Source of the DNA: Candidatus Thermochlorobacteriaceae bacterium
GTDB taxonomy: Bacteria; Bacteroidota; Chlorobiia; Chlorobiales; Thermochlorobacteraceae
DNA: 64,000 bases
Assembly (NCBI GenBank): GCA_029263855.1
Contig: JAJUFC010000009.1
Coordinates: 62,001 to 126,000, forward strand
Direction of reading: 5' to 3'
In this document: piece after piece, positions 18,203 to 27,974 of the stretch
Numbering within the stretch: position 1 is the first letter of the stretch
How the letters are laid out: each line of letters begins with the position of its first letter
Position numbers and translations under genes: made by a program
The notes under the pieces: model-generated
The model's database searches: none
What the model saw: the letters and a program-made list of their open reading frames with translations, nothing else
Told to the model about the DNA's origin: nothing

Positions 18203-18828
18203 CCCAATCACTTTTGTCCATGATTTTTCTTGTAACTGCCTCAACTGCATTTGCTCAAACCAAGCAACAACTCGTTCAGCATCAATTGGTCGATGTTCAG
18301 AAAATTCACCCGCGCATTGTCATTGACATTCGATACGCAACAACCAACAACTTCATGAAGAAAGCCGTTTATCCTTCAGCGCGATGCTTGCTTCAAAAGC
18401 CCGTCGCAGAACGCTTGGCGCGTGTTCAAGCGCGATTGGAAAAGCAAGGATTGGGACTGAAAATTTTTGATGCGTATCGACCGCTCTCGGCACAATGGGA
18501 ACTGTGGAAAATCGTGCCGAACCCAACTTTCGTCGCCGACCCGCGTAAAGGCTCAAAGCACAATCGCGGTGCGGCAGTCGATGTTACGCTTGTCGACTCG
18601 CTTGGCAACGAACTTGAAATGCCAACACAATACGACGAATTTGTAAGAGCCGCTCGAAGCACTTACGACAAACTTCCAAAGCATATCTTATCCAACCGCG
18701 CCACATTGCACAACGCTATGAAAGCCGAAGGCTTCATTCCAAACCTCAGCGAATGGTGGCACTTTGATGATAAAGACTGGAAGAAATTTCCCATTCTCGA
18801 TGTGGCGTTTGACGCTGTGCCCGAGTAG
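18199..18828 (+). CDS. D-alanyl-D-alanine dipeptidase (VanX/DdpX type)
   Basis: The 209-residue product has a signal peptide (MTQSLLSMIFLVTASTAFAQ) and the M15D zinc-dipeptidase core. The zinc ligands are seen as His121 and Asp128 in SKHNRGAAVDVT and His188 in EWWHFDD, with the catalytic Glu185; the spacings (7 and 3) equal those of VanX. It hydrolyses D-Ala-D-Ala, here in the periplasm, so peptidoglycan peptide recycling is more likely than vancomycin resistance: no vanHA partner is present. It is translationally coupled to queE by a 4-base overlap, though no functional link is obvious. Confidence 0.92.
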   Translation: MTQSLLSMIFLVTASTAFAQTKQQLVQHQLVDVQKIHPRIVIDIRYATTNNFMKKAVYPSARCLLQKPVAERLARVQARLEKQGLGLKIFDAYRPLSAQWELWKIVPNPTFVADPRKGSKHNRGAAVDVTLVDSLGNELEMPTQYDEFVRAARSTYDKLPKHILSNRATLHNAMKAEGFIPNLSEWWHFDDKDWKKFPILDVAFDAVPE

Positions 18829-18931
18829 TGTAGATGTGTTTCGCTGAACAGAAAGAGGAATTTTTTGTGGATTCTTCACTTCGTTCAGAATGACTGTGTT
18901 AGTTCGCTTCAACTTCATCAACCCATCTTTT

Positions 18932-21286
18932 ATGTTGCGATTGATTCCGCTTACTCTCTTTGCTCTCTTGCTCAACGCTTCGCCGATACGCTCGCAAACA
19001 GTTTCAGGCAAAATTACGGACGCTAAAACCAGTGAGGCACTCATCGGCGCAACCGTTCAACTCAAACAAGGTGAGACCATCATCAAAGGCGCAAGAACTA
19101 ATATTGACGGCGTGTTCCGCGTCAGCGTTCCCGCAGGGCGATACACGCTCGAGGTTCGATTTGTCGGCTACGACACTTATCGCGAAGAAATTTCCGTTGC
19201 ACTTCCGATTGAAAAAAACATTCGCTTAAAACAGGGCGAAGTAACCGCGTCAGAAATTGTGGTGAGTGCGAATGAAGATTTAGCCACAACGATTGTGCGT
19301 CGTGCGATTCGCTACAAGCGCACCCAGCGGCGCACGCTTCAAACCTATCAAGTTGAAGCCTATCGCAAACAACTCTTGAAGTCAGACACAACCATCGTTG
19401 CGATTGCCGAAGTATTCGCTAACGGCTATTGGCGCAGGGGCGATACGCTTCGCGAGGTCATTATTCAAGAGCGCATCACGGAAAACGTGAAGTCCGATTT
19501 GCGTGGCTCGGGCAACGCAGTTTCGGCAGGGTTGCGATTCTTGCTCGATTTCTCCGAAGAGCGCATTCGCATTTCAGGCAACAAAGTCGTTAGTCCCATT
19601 GCCGACGACGCGCTCGACTACTACAAGTATGAACTCGTTGAGATTAAAACCGCCGACAACATCGAGTTTTATACTTTGCGACTTCTTCCGCAATCGAAGT
19701 TCGTTCCGCTTTTCAAAGGCGAGATTCGAGTCGCGAGCAATACTTACGCGCTGATTGGCGTCAATGTTGAGCCGACTGCGGGCTTTCGGTTGCCGTATAT
19801 CAACGATGCGGTTTTTCGTTACAAGCAAGCGCAAGAGTATTTCACCGATTCGCTTGGGCGTGGCTATTGGCTTCCTGCGAATCAAGTGATTGAGGGCGGA
19901 TTGACAGTGTCTATCGGCGGCGGACTGCTCGAACTTCCGCGAATTTCGTTCATCACCACGAGTGCCATTCGCAACTACAAAATCAACACAGGCGTGCCTG
20001 ATTCGCTCTTCGATCAAAAACTTGTTCAGAAAACGCCGACCGCCGAACAGTTCGATTCGCTCTTTTGGAAACAACGCGATTTCGTTGCGCTCACGGCTGA
20101 AGAAACGCGCGCCTACCAAACGCTCGACAGCACAAAATCCATTCAAGACCAATTCAAGCCCAAAGGCGCGATGTCAGGCTTGGTCAGCACCAGCGGCGGC
20201 AGAGGATTTAATTGGTTCAATGTGCCGATGCTTCGCTTCAATCGCGTTGAAGGTTGGTTTCTCGGCGCGCAACTCGAACTCGATTCGCTCACCAAACGCA
20301 CCGAAGCGCGCGGAAGCGTTGGCTACGGCTTCGAGCGCGACGAAGTCTTATGGACAGCAGGCGCAACAGGGTGGCTCGATGAAAAACGCATCGTTGGCTT
20401 TTCGCTCGACCTCTACAAAACCACGTCCTTCACGCCCGAATGGCTTACGCCGTGGGACATTTCAAACGCCTATTCCGCGCTCGTCTACAAAGAAGACTAC
20501 CACAACTACTTTCAAGCACAAGGGTGGAAATTCGCCTTCGTGCATCAGCCAAAATCGAACTTGTTTATTTCGCTGGGCTATCGAAGCCAAACGGAACGCA
20601 CGATGATGAACACCACGAATTACAGTTGGTTTAGTCGCGACACTCGCTTCCGTTTGAATCCTGCAATTCGTGACGGCAACACGCGAAGCCTTGTGTTATC
20701 AACGGAATACGGCACGCGCTTTCCGCTTGTCGGATTGCTTTCGCCGATTTGGGTGAAGGGCGAAATCGAGCATTCGTCGTCGCCACTTGGCAGCGATTTT
20801 GAGTTCACGCGCATTTGGGCGGTGAGCGCGTTCAAGAAGAACACGTTTTTTGGCGACCGATTGCTTGCGCCGCACTTGCTTCTGTATGCCGAAGCGGGCG
20901 CGCTTTTAGGAGCAGATAAAGTTCCGCAACGCTTTTTCAGCACGGAGTCGCCAGTTGCATATTTCGCCGAACAAGGCGCGTTTTTAGGATTAGACCGAAA
21001 AGAATTTATCGGCGAATACATTTTAACGCTCAACGCCGAACACAATTTTCAATCTGTCCCGTTTGAAGCGATTGGCTTTAATTGGGCGGCGGAGCACACC
21101 CTGCAACTCTTCGTTAAAGGCGGTGCGGCGCGCGTTTGGCAAAATGGAATCCCACAACAGTATTACGAAACAGGGTTTGGGCTTGGCGGCGTGTTAGGCT
21201 TATTTCGTGGCGCACTCGTTTGGGGCTTTCGTGAAAATCAGCCTGCCGATTTGCGCCTCATCTTCGGAATGGGCTTGCTCTTTTAA
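18932..21286 (+). CDS. DUF5686 outer-membrane protein with carboxypeptidase-like regulatory domain
   Basis: From MLRLIPLTLFALLL the product has 784 residues and a clear signal peptide ending near SPIRSQ; the frame extends 14 codons further upstream but reads less well. Residues about 20-100 form a carboxypeptidase D regulatory-like beta-sandwich (VSGKITDAKTSEALIGATVQLK ... GRYTLEVRFVGYDTY). The rest matches the DUF5686 family: IVRRAIRYKRTQRR ... YQVEAYRKQLLK, followed by a long C-terminal outer-membrane beta-barrel with alternating aromatic strands ending MGLLF. Such proteins are surface receptors or channels of unknown ligand in Bacteroidota. No SusD or TonB plug domain is seen. Confidence 0.83.
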   Translation: MLRLIPLTLFALLLNASPIRSQTVSGKITDAKTSEALIGATVQLKQGETIIKGARTNIDGVFRVSVPAGRYTLEVRFVGYDTYREEISVALPIEKNIRLKQGEVTASEIVVSANEDLATTIVRRAIRYKRTQRRTLQTYQVEAYRKQLLKSDTTIVAIAEVFANGYWRRGDTLREVIIQERITENVKSDLRGSGNAVSAGLRFLLDFSEERIRISGNKVVSPIADDALDYYKYELVEIKTADNIEFYTLRLLPQSKFVPLFKGEIRVASNTYALIGVNVEPTAGFRLPYINDAVFRYKQAQEYFTDSLGRGYWLPANQVIEGGLTVSIGGGLLELPRISFITTSAIRNYKINTGVPDSLFDQKLVQKTPTAEQFDSLFWKQRDFVALTAEETRAYQTLDSTKSIQDQFKPKGAMSGLVSTSGGRGFNWFNVPMLRFNRVEGWFLGAQLELDSLTKRTEARGSVGYGFERDEVLWTAGATGWLDEKRIVGFSLDLYKTTSFTPEWLTPWDISNAYSALVYKEDYHNYFQAQGWKFAFVHQPKSNLFISLGYRSQTERTMMNTTNYSWFSRDTRFRLNPAIRDGNTRSLVLSTEYGTRFPLVGLLSPIWVKGEIEHSSSPLGSDFEFTRIWAVSAFKKNTFFGDRLLAPHLLLYAEAGALLGADKVPQRFFSTESPVAYFAEQGAFLGLDRKEFIGEYILTLNAEHNFQSVPFEAIGFNWAAEHTLQLFVKGGAARVWQNGIPQQYYETGFGLGGVLGLFRGALVWGFRENQPADLRLIFGMGLLF

Positions 21287-21299
21287 GGCATTCAAACCG

Positions 21300-22391
21300 T
21301 CAAACGTTGAATCGGAACAGCATCACATCGCCGTCATGGACAACATACTCTTTGCCCTCAATGGCGAGTTTGCCCGCCTCTTTGACTTTTTGTTCCGAAC
21401 CGAACTTGACCAAATCGTCATACTTCATCACTTCGGCGCGAATGAAGCCTTTTTCAAAATCGGAGTGAATCGCGCCTGCGGCTTCGGGGGCTTTCGCGCC
21501 CTTGCGAATCGTCCATGCATGCACTTCTTTTTCGCCTGCGGTGAAGTAGGTTTGCAGTCCGAGCAAGTCGTATGCGGCGCGAATGATTTTATCCAATCCC
21601 GACATCTCCAATCCCAACGACGCTAAAAATTCCGGCTTTTCTTCTTCGGAGAGGACGGCGATTTCCGATTCAATTTTCGCGCAGACGACAATCACCTTCG
21701 CGCCTTCTTTGGCGGCAATTTCTTCGACCTGCTTTGTGTAGGCGTTGCCTGTGAGCACATCGTTTTCATTGACGTTGGCGGCGTAGAGCACAGGCTTTGA
21801 GGTGAGCAAGAAGAGCGATTTGAGCAAGGCTTTTTCGTCATCGGTTTCGGCGGCGAAGCGCACGGGCTTGCCGTCGTTCAAGAGCGATTGCGCTTTGCGC
21901 ATCAAGTTGACTTGGGGTTCAAGTTTGGCATCTTTCTTTGCGTCTTTTTCGAGTTTTGGCAATCGCTTCTCGATGGATTCCAAATCGGCGAGCATCAGTT
22001 CTGTTTCAATCGTTTCAACATCGCGTTGAGGATTGACCGAGCCGTCGACGTGCACGATGTTTGAATCATCAAAGCAACGAATGACGTGAATAAGCGCATC
22101 GACTTCGCGAATGTGCGAGAGAAATTTGTTGCCCAGTCCTTCGCCTTTGGAGGCGCCGCGCACGAGCCCGGCAATGTCGACGATTTCAAGCACAGCGGGC
22201 ACAATCGTGCTCGTTTTCACAATTTTAGCAAGGTTTTTCAGGCGCGCATCGGGCACGGCGACCGTTCCGACGTTTGGCTCAATGGTGCAAAAAGGATAGT
22301 TCTGCGCGTCGACTTGTTGGGCGGTGATGGCGTTAAACAGCGTTGACTTCCCGACATTCGGAAGTCCTAAAATTCCGGCTCGGAGCGACAT
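21300..22391 (-). CDS. ychF: Redox-regulated ATPase YchF (OLA1 family)
   Basis: The 363-residue product is the ribosome-associated P-loop ATPase YchF. It shows the G1 motif GLPNVGKST at 8-16, the G3 [20 protein letters not shown], and at G4 the sequence NVNE instead of NKxD, the change that makes this family prefer ATP over GTP. The C-terminal TGS domain ([30 protein letters not shown]) is complete. YchF binds ribosomes and acts as a negative regulator of the oxidative stress response. It is a single gene, convergent with the DUF5686 gene, 13 bases apart. Confidence 0.96.
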   Translation of the reverse strand: MSLRAGILGLPNVGKSTLFNAITAQQVDAQNYPFCTIEPNVGTVAVPDARLKNLAKIVKTSTIVPAVLEIVDIAGLVRGASKGEGLGNKFLSHIREVDALIHVIRCFDDSNIVHVDGSVNPQRDVETIETELMLADLESIEKRLPKLEKDAKKDAKLEPQVNLMRKAQSLLNDGKPVRFAAETDDEKALLKSLFLLTSKPVLYAANVNENDVLTGNAYTKQVEEIAAKEGAKVIVVCAKIESEIAVLSEEEKPEFLASLGLEMSGLDKIIRAAYDLLGLQTYFTAGEKEVHAWTIRKGAKAPEAAGAIHSDFEKGFIRAEVMKYDDLVKFGSEQKVKEAGKLAIEGKEYVVHDGDVMLFRFNV

Positions 22392-22432
22392 AACTTGTGA
22401 TTAAATGAATTAAAAACGGGCGTGAAGATACA

Positions 22433-22459
22433 AAAAGCCTCGATGTCGTCGAGGCTTTT
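22433..22459 (-). terminator. Terminator after rpsO
   Basis: A perfect 11-pair stem (AAAAGCCTCGA with TCGAGGCTTTT, 5-base loop) lies 21 bases beyond the rpsO stop on the minus strand. It closes the rimP-to-rpsO operon and separates it from ychF. The symmetric A and T tracts allow function in either direction. Confidence 0.85.
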
Positions 22460-22480
22460 CAAGTCGTGAATGCGTTTGGA

Positions 22481-22750
22481 TTACTTGCGAATATCGAGGT
22501 CGGCGATGACTTGACGATAGCGAAGCACGTCCGTTTTGGTCAAGTAGTTGAGCAGACGTTTGCGTTTGCCGACGAGTTTGAGCAAGCCGTAGCGCGTGTG
22601 ATTGTCTTTCTTGTGCGTTTTCAGATGCTCGGTCAGGTGGTTGATGCGCTCGGTCAAAAGCGCGATTTGCACTTCGGGCTTTCCAGTATCGGCGTCGTTC
22701 GCACCGAATTTTTTAACGAGTTCGGACTTTTTTTCTTTCGTTACAGGCAT
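22481..22750 (-). CDS. rpsO: 30S ribosomal protein S15
   Basis: S15 binds 16S rRNA early in small-subunit assembly. The 89-residue product has the family signature from [28 protein letters not shown] through [15 protein letters not shown]. It is the last gene of the rimP operon, 57 bases after ribF and followed by a strong terminator. No pnp gene follows, unlike the enterobacterial arrangement. Confidence 0.98.
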   Translation of the reverse strand: MPVTKEKKSELVKKFGANDADTGKPEVQIALLTERINHLTEHLKTHKKDNHTRYGLLKLVGKRKRLLNYLTKTDVLRYRQVIADLDIRK

Positions 22751-22807
22751 TTGCAGTTGAAATTATGTTTGAAGAAGTTGTTGAAAATGGATTGCGTTAC
22801 TTGTGTT

Positions 22808-23800
22808 TTAGGCGACCGTGTTTGCGACATTGAACTCCGACAAAAGGCGTTGCGCCGCGTCTTTATCGCGCTCCAACTGCGCTTTGAGCGCGTCCAAACT
22901 TGGAAATTTTTGCTCGTCTCGCAATCGCGCCAAAAATCGAACCGTGAGCGATTTGCCGTATAAATCGCCGTTGAAATCGAGCAAGTGAACCTCGAGCGAA
23001 ACGCCCGACGGCGCTTGAATCGTTGGGCGCGTGCCGATGTTCATCATCGCGCGATGACGGTTGCCATCGACTTCCGCCTCTACGGCATAAACGCCCATTT
23101 TTGGAATCAATTTGGCTTTCGGCGGCAGAAGGTTCGCCGTTGGAAATCCAATCTCGCGTCCGCGCTTGTCGCCTTCAATCACGACCGCCGACAGTTGATA
23201 CGGCGAGCCGAGCAATTTATTCGCCCGTTCAATCTCTCCTGATTCCAAAAAGCGTCGAATCGCCGTGCTTGAAAGATGATGCTCATCGACTTTTTGCTCG
23301 GGAATTTGGCGCACCGCGAAATGATGTTTTTCGGCGAGCCGAGCGAGCGTTTCAAACGAGCCGCCGCGATTTTTGCCAAACATATGGTCGTAACCCACGA
23401 CGATTTCCGCCAGACCGATTTCCTTCACGAGCACATTCTCGACGAAGGCTTCGGCGGGCGTTTCCGAAAAGGCTTTCGTGAAATGAATCACGATTACGCA
23501 GTCTACGCCAAGCGATTCCATCGCGTTCAGTTTTTCGTCGAGCGTTGAGAGCAAGAAAATCGGCGCGCCATTCGTTTTGCCAAGCACGAGGCGCGGGTGC
23601 GGTTCAAAGGTAATCACCACACTGCGCAAGCCGCGCGCTTTGGCGTCAGAGACAAGCGTTGAAATAATCGCGCGATGCCCCAGATGCACGCCGTCGTAAG
23701 TGCCAATCGTAACCGCCGAGACTTTCTGTTCAAACGGCTTTGGATTATCGGTATCAAATTGTGAAAGAACACCGTCACGAAAATGGTATCGCTCTGTCAT
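22808..23800 (-). CDS. ribF: Bifunctional riboflavin kinase / FAD synthetase
   Basis: RibF phosphorylates riboflavin to FMN and adenylates FMN to FAD. The 330-residue product has the N-terminal nucleotidyltransferase domain (VTIGTYDGVHLGHRAII, the GxxDxxHxGH type motif near residue 33; YDHMFGKNRGG) and the C-terminal kinase domain (GDKRGREIGFPTANL; Asn-Ile-Gly-Thr-Arg-Pro in MNIGTRPT). Both active sites appear whole. Its start overlaps the truB stop by 4 bases. Confidence 0.96.
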   Translation of the reverse strand: MTERYHFRDGVLSQFDTDNPKPFEQKVSAVTIGTYDGVHLGHRAIISTLVSDAKARGLRSVVITFEPHPRLVLGKTNGAPIFLLSTLDEKLNAMESLGVDCVIVIHFTKAFSETPAEAFVENVLVKEIGLAEIVVGYDHMFGKNRGGSFETLARLAEKHHFAVRQIPEQKVDEHHLSSTAIRRFLESGEIERANKLLGSPYQLSAVVIEGDKRGREIGFPTANLLPPKAKLIPKMGVYAVEAEVDGNRHRAMMNIGTRPTIQAPSGVSLEVHLLDFNGDLYGKSLTVRFLARLRDEQKFPSLDALKAQLERDKDAAQRLLSEFNVANTVA

Positions 23801-24489
23801 ATCTCAAACTTCCGAGTTCTGATAAGTTCTACGCATGCCTCTATGCTCAATGCGTCTTCGATTTTGTAACTGCCAATGCGTGTTCTTCGCAAGGTGCGAA
23901 GGTAACCGCCGACACCTAACTTTGCGCCGAAGTCGTGCGCAATCGTGCGAATATACGCGCCTTTTGAAACCACAACCCGAAATGCGACAAACGGCAGTTG
24001 GATTTGCGTTAAGTCGAATTCAAAAATTTCTATCGGCTTTGGCGTGCGTTCAACTTCCTTGCCGCGCCGCGCCAATTCATAGAGCCGCTTGCCTTTGTGC
24101 CAAGTTGCCGAGAACATTGGTGGCAGTTGCGTTTGTTTGCCAAGAAACGAGGCGGCGGTTTGTTTCAATGTTTCGTGGCTTAAATGCGAGACGTCGCAGA
24201 GATTTTCCTCTTCGGTTTCCGTGTCGTAGCTTTTTGTCGTCGCTCCTAATTTGATTTCGCCCGTGTATTCTTTCTCGATCACTTCGAGCGAGGAAATTTC
24301 TTTCGTCTTTTTGCCTACTGCAACGAGCAGAAGCCCTGTGGCTTTCGGGTCTAAGGTGCCTGCGTGTCCGACCTTGCACTTCTTGCCAAGGCGTTTTGAA
24401 TAAGCGTTGCGCACTTTGGCAACAACATCAAACGAAGTCCAATCCAACGGTTTATCAATCAGGAAAAGGTCGTTGAGTTCAAGCATCAC
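23797..24489 (-). CDS. truB: tRNA pseudouridine-55 synthase
   Basis: TruB makes pseudouridine 55 in the T loop of tRNAs. In the 230-residue product the catalytic Asp47 sits in VGHAGTLDPKATGLL, preceded by the family start LFLIDKPLDWTSFDVV and followed by KGAYIRTIAHDFGAKLG. It is at the short end for the family, lacking an extended C-terminal PUA part. It overlaps ribF by 4 bases and rbfA by 4 bases. Confidence 0.96.
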   Translation of the reverse strand: MMLELNDLFLIDKPLDWTSFDVVAKVRNAYSKRLGKKCKVGHAGTLDPKATGLLLVAVGKKTKEISSLEVIEKEYTGEIKLGATTKSYDTETEEENLCDVSHLSHETLKQTAASFLGKQTQLPPMFSATWHKGKRLYELARRGKEVERTPKPIEIFEFDLTQIQLPFVAFRVVVSKGAYIRTIAHDFGAKLGVGGYLRTLRRTRIGSYKIEDALSIEACVELIRTRKFEI

Positions 24490-24857
24490 TGCGTCGCGCT
24501 GTCCGTGCTTTTCGGTTTCGCGTTGGCGATTTTCAAGAGTTCTTCAATGCGTGCGGCTTTTTCCGCGACATCGTCGAGATAAAATTCAAGTTCGGGCATT
24601 TGCCGAAATTGATTTCGAATTTTGCTCGAGAGTTCCTTGCGAAAAAACTTCGCCTCTTTTTTAATGTGCCCCAGCATTGATTGAGCGAGCTCTTTCGCGC
24701 CCAAGATGGAAAGATAGACGCGCGCGATGCTGAGGTCGGACGTGATTTTCACGGCAACGATGGTCGTCAGCGCGCCGTTGCGTGGCAGTTCTTTCTGAAA
24801 GATGTTTCCTAATTCGCGCTGTATGAGTTCAGCAACGCGCTCTGTTCGTATAGACAT
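24486..24857 (-). CDS. rbfA: 30S ribosome-binding factor A
   Basis: RbfA is a KH-fold factor needed for late 30S maturation and 16S 5'-end processing. The 123-residue product begins IRTERVAELIQRELGNIFQKEL and has the ITSDLSIARVYLSILG segment with the interrupted KH helix, then FYLDDVAEKAARIEELL. The order infB-rbfA-truB is the conserved bacterial one. Confidence 0.95.
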   Translation of the reverse strand: MSIRTERVAELIQRELGNIFQKELPRNGALTTIVAVKITSDLSIARVYLSILGAKELAQSMLGHIKKEAKFFRKELSSKIRNQFRQMPELEFYLDDVAEKAARIEELLKIANAKPKSTDSATQ

Positions 24858-24881
24858 ACTTGTTCAGATTCCGTGATGGAG

Positions 24882-27800
24882 TTAGTTCTGCTCGGCTACC
24901 AATTTGCGTTTCGTCTCGACCATTTGGAAGGCTTCGACCATGTCGCCGACTTTAATGTCGTCGTATCCTTGCAGGCTCAATCCGCACTCGTATCCGGCAT
25001 CGACCTCTTTAACATCTTCTTTGAAGCGTTTGAGTGATGCAAGATTGCCTTCAAAAACTTGAATGCCGTCGCGAAGCAAGCGCACTTTTGAATCACGGCG
25101 AATTTTTCCGTCAAGAACCTTACAGCCGGCGATGTTGCCAAGTTTGGAAATGCGGAAGACTTCACGGATTTCAACGGTTGCGGTAACTTCCTCGACAAAT
25201 TCAGGCGAGAGCATGCCTTCGAGCGCGTCTTTGATTTCTTCGAGCGCGTGATAAATAACAGTGTAGAATCGAATATCGATTTGTTCGCGTTCTGCGAGTT
25301 TCTTGGCATTGAGGTTCGGGCGCACACGGAAACCGATGATGATGGCATCGGAGGCGGCGGCAAGGAGCACGTCGCTTTCCGTAATTTGCCCAACTCCGCG
25401 ATGGATAATTTCAACCTTGACTTCTTCGGTTTGTATTTTCATCAAGCCGTCTGAAAGTGCCTCAATAGAGCCGCCGACGTCAGCTTTGACGATGATGCGC
25501 AATTCCTTGATGCCGCCTTCTTGCGCCTGTTTGGCGATGTCGTTGAGCCGCACGCGACTGCTGTGTCTGAATTCTTGTTCGCGGCGAATGAGTTGTCGGC
25601 GTTGCGAAATTTCGCGCGCTTCGCGGTCGCTCGGCGTTACGGCGAAAATGTCGCCCGCTTCGGGTTGCATTTCAAATCCGAGAATTCGCACTGGTTGAGA
25701 GGGGTGAGCCGTCTCTAATCGGCGACCGCGCTCATCGAGCATGGCTCTGACCCTACCCGCTGAAACGCCGCAGACAAACGGCTCGCCGACTTTCAGCAAT
25801 CCATCTTGAACGAGCACAGTGGCGACGATGCCTTTGCCTTTGTCGAGTTCGGATTCAATCACAACGCCTTTGGGCAGTTTTTCGGGATGGAAGTTTGCTG
25901 TCAAATTCATCAGTTCCGCTTGGGCGAGCACTTTATCGAGCAGTTCTCTTACGCCAATTCCTTTTTTGGCGGAAATTTCTTGGCATTGCACGTCGCCGCC
26001 CCACTCTTCGACCGTAACGCCGTTCTCTGCAAGTTGGGTTCGAATTTTATCGGGATTGGCTTCGGGCTTGTCGATTTTGTTGAGCGCGACGACAATCGGC
26101 ACATTCGCCGCTTTGGCGTGGTTAATCGCCTCAATGGTTTGCGGCATCACGCTGTCGTCTGCCGCCACCACGAGAATGACGATGTCGGTAACTTCCGCGC
26201 CGCGTGCGCGCATTGCCGTAAAGGCTTCGTGACCGGGCGTGTCCAAAAACGTGATTTGCTGTCCGTTTTCAAGCGTTACTTCATATGCGCCGATGTGCTG
26301 GGTAATTCCGCCCGCTTCTCCTGCAACGACATTGCTTCGGCGAATGTAGTCGAGAAGCGAAGTTTTGCCGTGATCGACGTGTCCCATAATCGTAACCACT
26401 GGTGGGCGCGTTTTAATCTCTTCGGGCGAGTATTCTTCTTCGACGAGCGCGTCGGTCGCTTCGTGTTCCGAGATGAACTGAATTTCTTTCCCGAACTCTA
26501 ACGCCAACAGTTCAAGCGTTTCTTTGTCCAAGCGTTGATTGATGGTGATGAACTTGCCCATCTTGAAGCACTTTGCAATCACGTCTTTGGGCGCAACCCC
26601 GATGAGGTCGGCAAATTCATGCGTAGAAGTGAACTCCGTCAGTTTGATAATTCGGTTTTCAGCGGCGCGCTGTTGAGAGGCTAATTCTTCGCGTTCCTCA
26701 CGCTCACGCTTACGAAGTTTGCGGAATTTTGAGCGCGTATTAGTTTCGCCCGCTTCGTCCATGTTGATGATGGTTTGGCGAATGTTGCGCTCCAGCGTTT
26801 TTTCATCGACGTCGAATTTCTTTTTCTTCTTCGCCGCTTTTTCTTCGGCGATTTTCGCCAACTGTTCTTCACGCATTGTTCGCTTTTGCGGCGGCGGCGC
26901 GTCGGTTGAAAATGTGGCGGGCGCGTCGGCTTTGGCGGCGGGTTGCTTCGGCGGCGGTTGCGTCTGCCCTTTGGCTTGAATTGGTTTGGCTTCGGTGGTC
27001 GGCGCAGCAGGCTCGGCTTTAAGCGTCAAGTCTTTGGCTTGTTGTCCGAAACTCCTTTTACGCTTGCGCTTCTTTTTGACCAAATCAATTTCGCCGAGCA
27101 CTTTCAACCCACCCTTGTTCTCCGACGACCCGTAGCGCGAGCCAATGTCGGCTTGCTCTTGACGAATTTGTCGTTGTAGTTCCGTGCTTTGTTCTGTCTG
27201 CACTTCCGATGCCTCACCGTGTTCAGCATCGGCGGTTTCTTCCGCCGTCCCCTCTATGAAGTCGGTTTCTTCGGAAGAATCTGTTTCAACGGCATCTTGT
27301 GTTGAGTCGTTCACGGCTTCTGTCGTAATATCTGTCGCGACTGCTTGAATAGGCATTTCAGCGACCTCTGTATGTGATTCGCTGGAAACTTGTTGTGCCA
27401 ATTCAGTAGGCGATTCTATCGTTGTTTGCATCAGCGAATCGGAGAGCGGAGAAGTCTCTTCGGCAGGTTCAATCACCGTCGATACTTCTGTGCTTTCGGG
27501 CTCTGCCTTTATCGTTTCCGCGCTTTCAATGAATTTGGTTGTTGGAATTGATTCCGACGGTAGGCTGGATTGCGTCGAAGCCGATTTCGGCTCATCTAAC
27601 AGATCAGTAGTGCGGCGTGGTTTTATCGGGGTTTTGATGCCGACCGTTGATTTGGATGCCATACCGCTTAGGCTTTTGCGCTTTTTTTCCTCAATCGCTT
27701 TTTTTTGACGGAGCGACTCACTTTTTTCTTTCTCGTTGCTGTAATGGCTGTAAATGAGGTTTCGCACTTCCTCCGACACTTTCGACGACGTGGAAGCCAC

Positions 27801-27899
27801 TTTTACGCCCTCGCTTTTGAGAAAGTCGAGTACTTCGGTCGCGGCGACCTGCAATTCGTCTGCGATTTCTGTCAGTTTATATTTTCTTTCTTCCGACAT
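24882..27899 (-). CDS. infB: Translation initiation factor IF-2
   Basis: IF-2 is the GTPase that brings initiator tRNA to the 30S subunit and drives subunit joining. The 1005-residue product has an IF2_N domain at the start (YKLTEIADELQVAATEVLDFLKSEGVKV), a long Glu/Thr/Ser-rich disordered region (about 60-300), a second IF2_N-like segment, then the G domain from about residue 500 (MGHVDHGKTSLLDYIR; DTPGHEAFTAMRARG; ALNKIDKPEANPD) and domains II-IV ending before 1005. The extended N-terminal region is typical of Bacteroidota. It lies 75 bases after nusA in the rimP operon. Confidence 0.97.
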   Translation of the reverse strand: MSEERKYKLTEIADELQVAATEVLDFLKSEGVKVASTSSKVSEEVRNLIYSHYSNEKEKSESLRQKKAIEEKKRKSLSGMASKSTVGIKTPIKPRRTTDLLDEPKSASTQSSLPSESIPTTKFIESAETIKAEPESTEVSTVIEPAEETSPLSDSLMQTTIESPTELAQQVSSESHTEVAEMPIQAVATDITTEAVNDSTQDAVETDSSEETDFIEGTAEETADAEHGEASEVQTEQSTELQRQIRQEQADIGSRYGSSENKGGLKVLGEIDLVKKKRKRKRSFGQQAKDLTLKAEPAAPTTEAKPIQAKGQTQPPPKQPAAKADAPATFSTDAPPPQKRTMREEQLAKIAEEKAAKKKKKFDVDEKTLERNIRQTIINMDEAGETNTRSKFRKLRKREREEREELASQQRAAENRIIKLTEFTSTHEFADLIGVAPKDVIAKCFKMGKFITINQRLDKETLELLALEFGKEIQFISEHEATDALVEEEYSPEEIKTRPPVVTIMGHVDHGKTSLLDYIRRSNVVAGEAGGITQHIGAYEVTLENGQQITFLDTPGHEAFTAMRARGAEVTDIVILVVAADDSVMPQTIEAINHAKAANVPIVVALNKIDKPEANPDKIRTQLAENGVTVEEWGGDVQCQEISAKKGIGVRELLDKVLAQAELMNLTANFHPEKLPKGVVIESELDKGKGIVATVLVQDGLLKVGEPFVCGVSAGRVRAMLDERGRRLETAHPSQPVRILGFEMQPEAGDIFAVTPSDREAREISQRRQLIRREQEFRHSSRVRLNDIAKQAQEGGIKELRIIVKADVGGSIEALSDGLMKIQTEEVKVEIIHRGVGQITESDVLLAAASDAIIIGFRVRPNLNAKKLAEREQIDIRFYTVIYHALEEIKDALEGMLSPEFVEEVTATVEIREVFRISKLGNIAGCKVLDGKIRRDSKVRLLRDGIQVFEGNLASLKRFKEDVKEVDAGYECGLSLQGYDDIKVGDMVEAFQMVETKRKLVAEQN

Positions 27900-27974
27900 C
27901 TTTCCTTTTTCCTTCCGTCGCGTTATGGGTTGCGGCTAACTGTGGTCTAAACGAATTAACGTAGCGTTGCGCGG

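Noticed and set aside
25806-26501. 231-codon plus-strand frame opposite infB
   Set aside because: Antisense of the conserved IF-2 G domain; composition is typical of a shadow frame.
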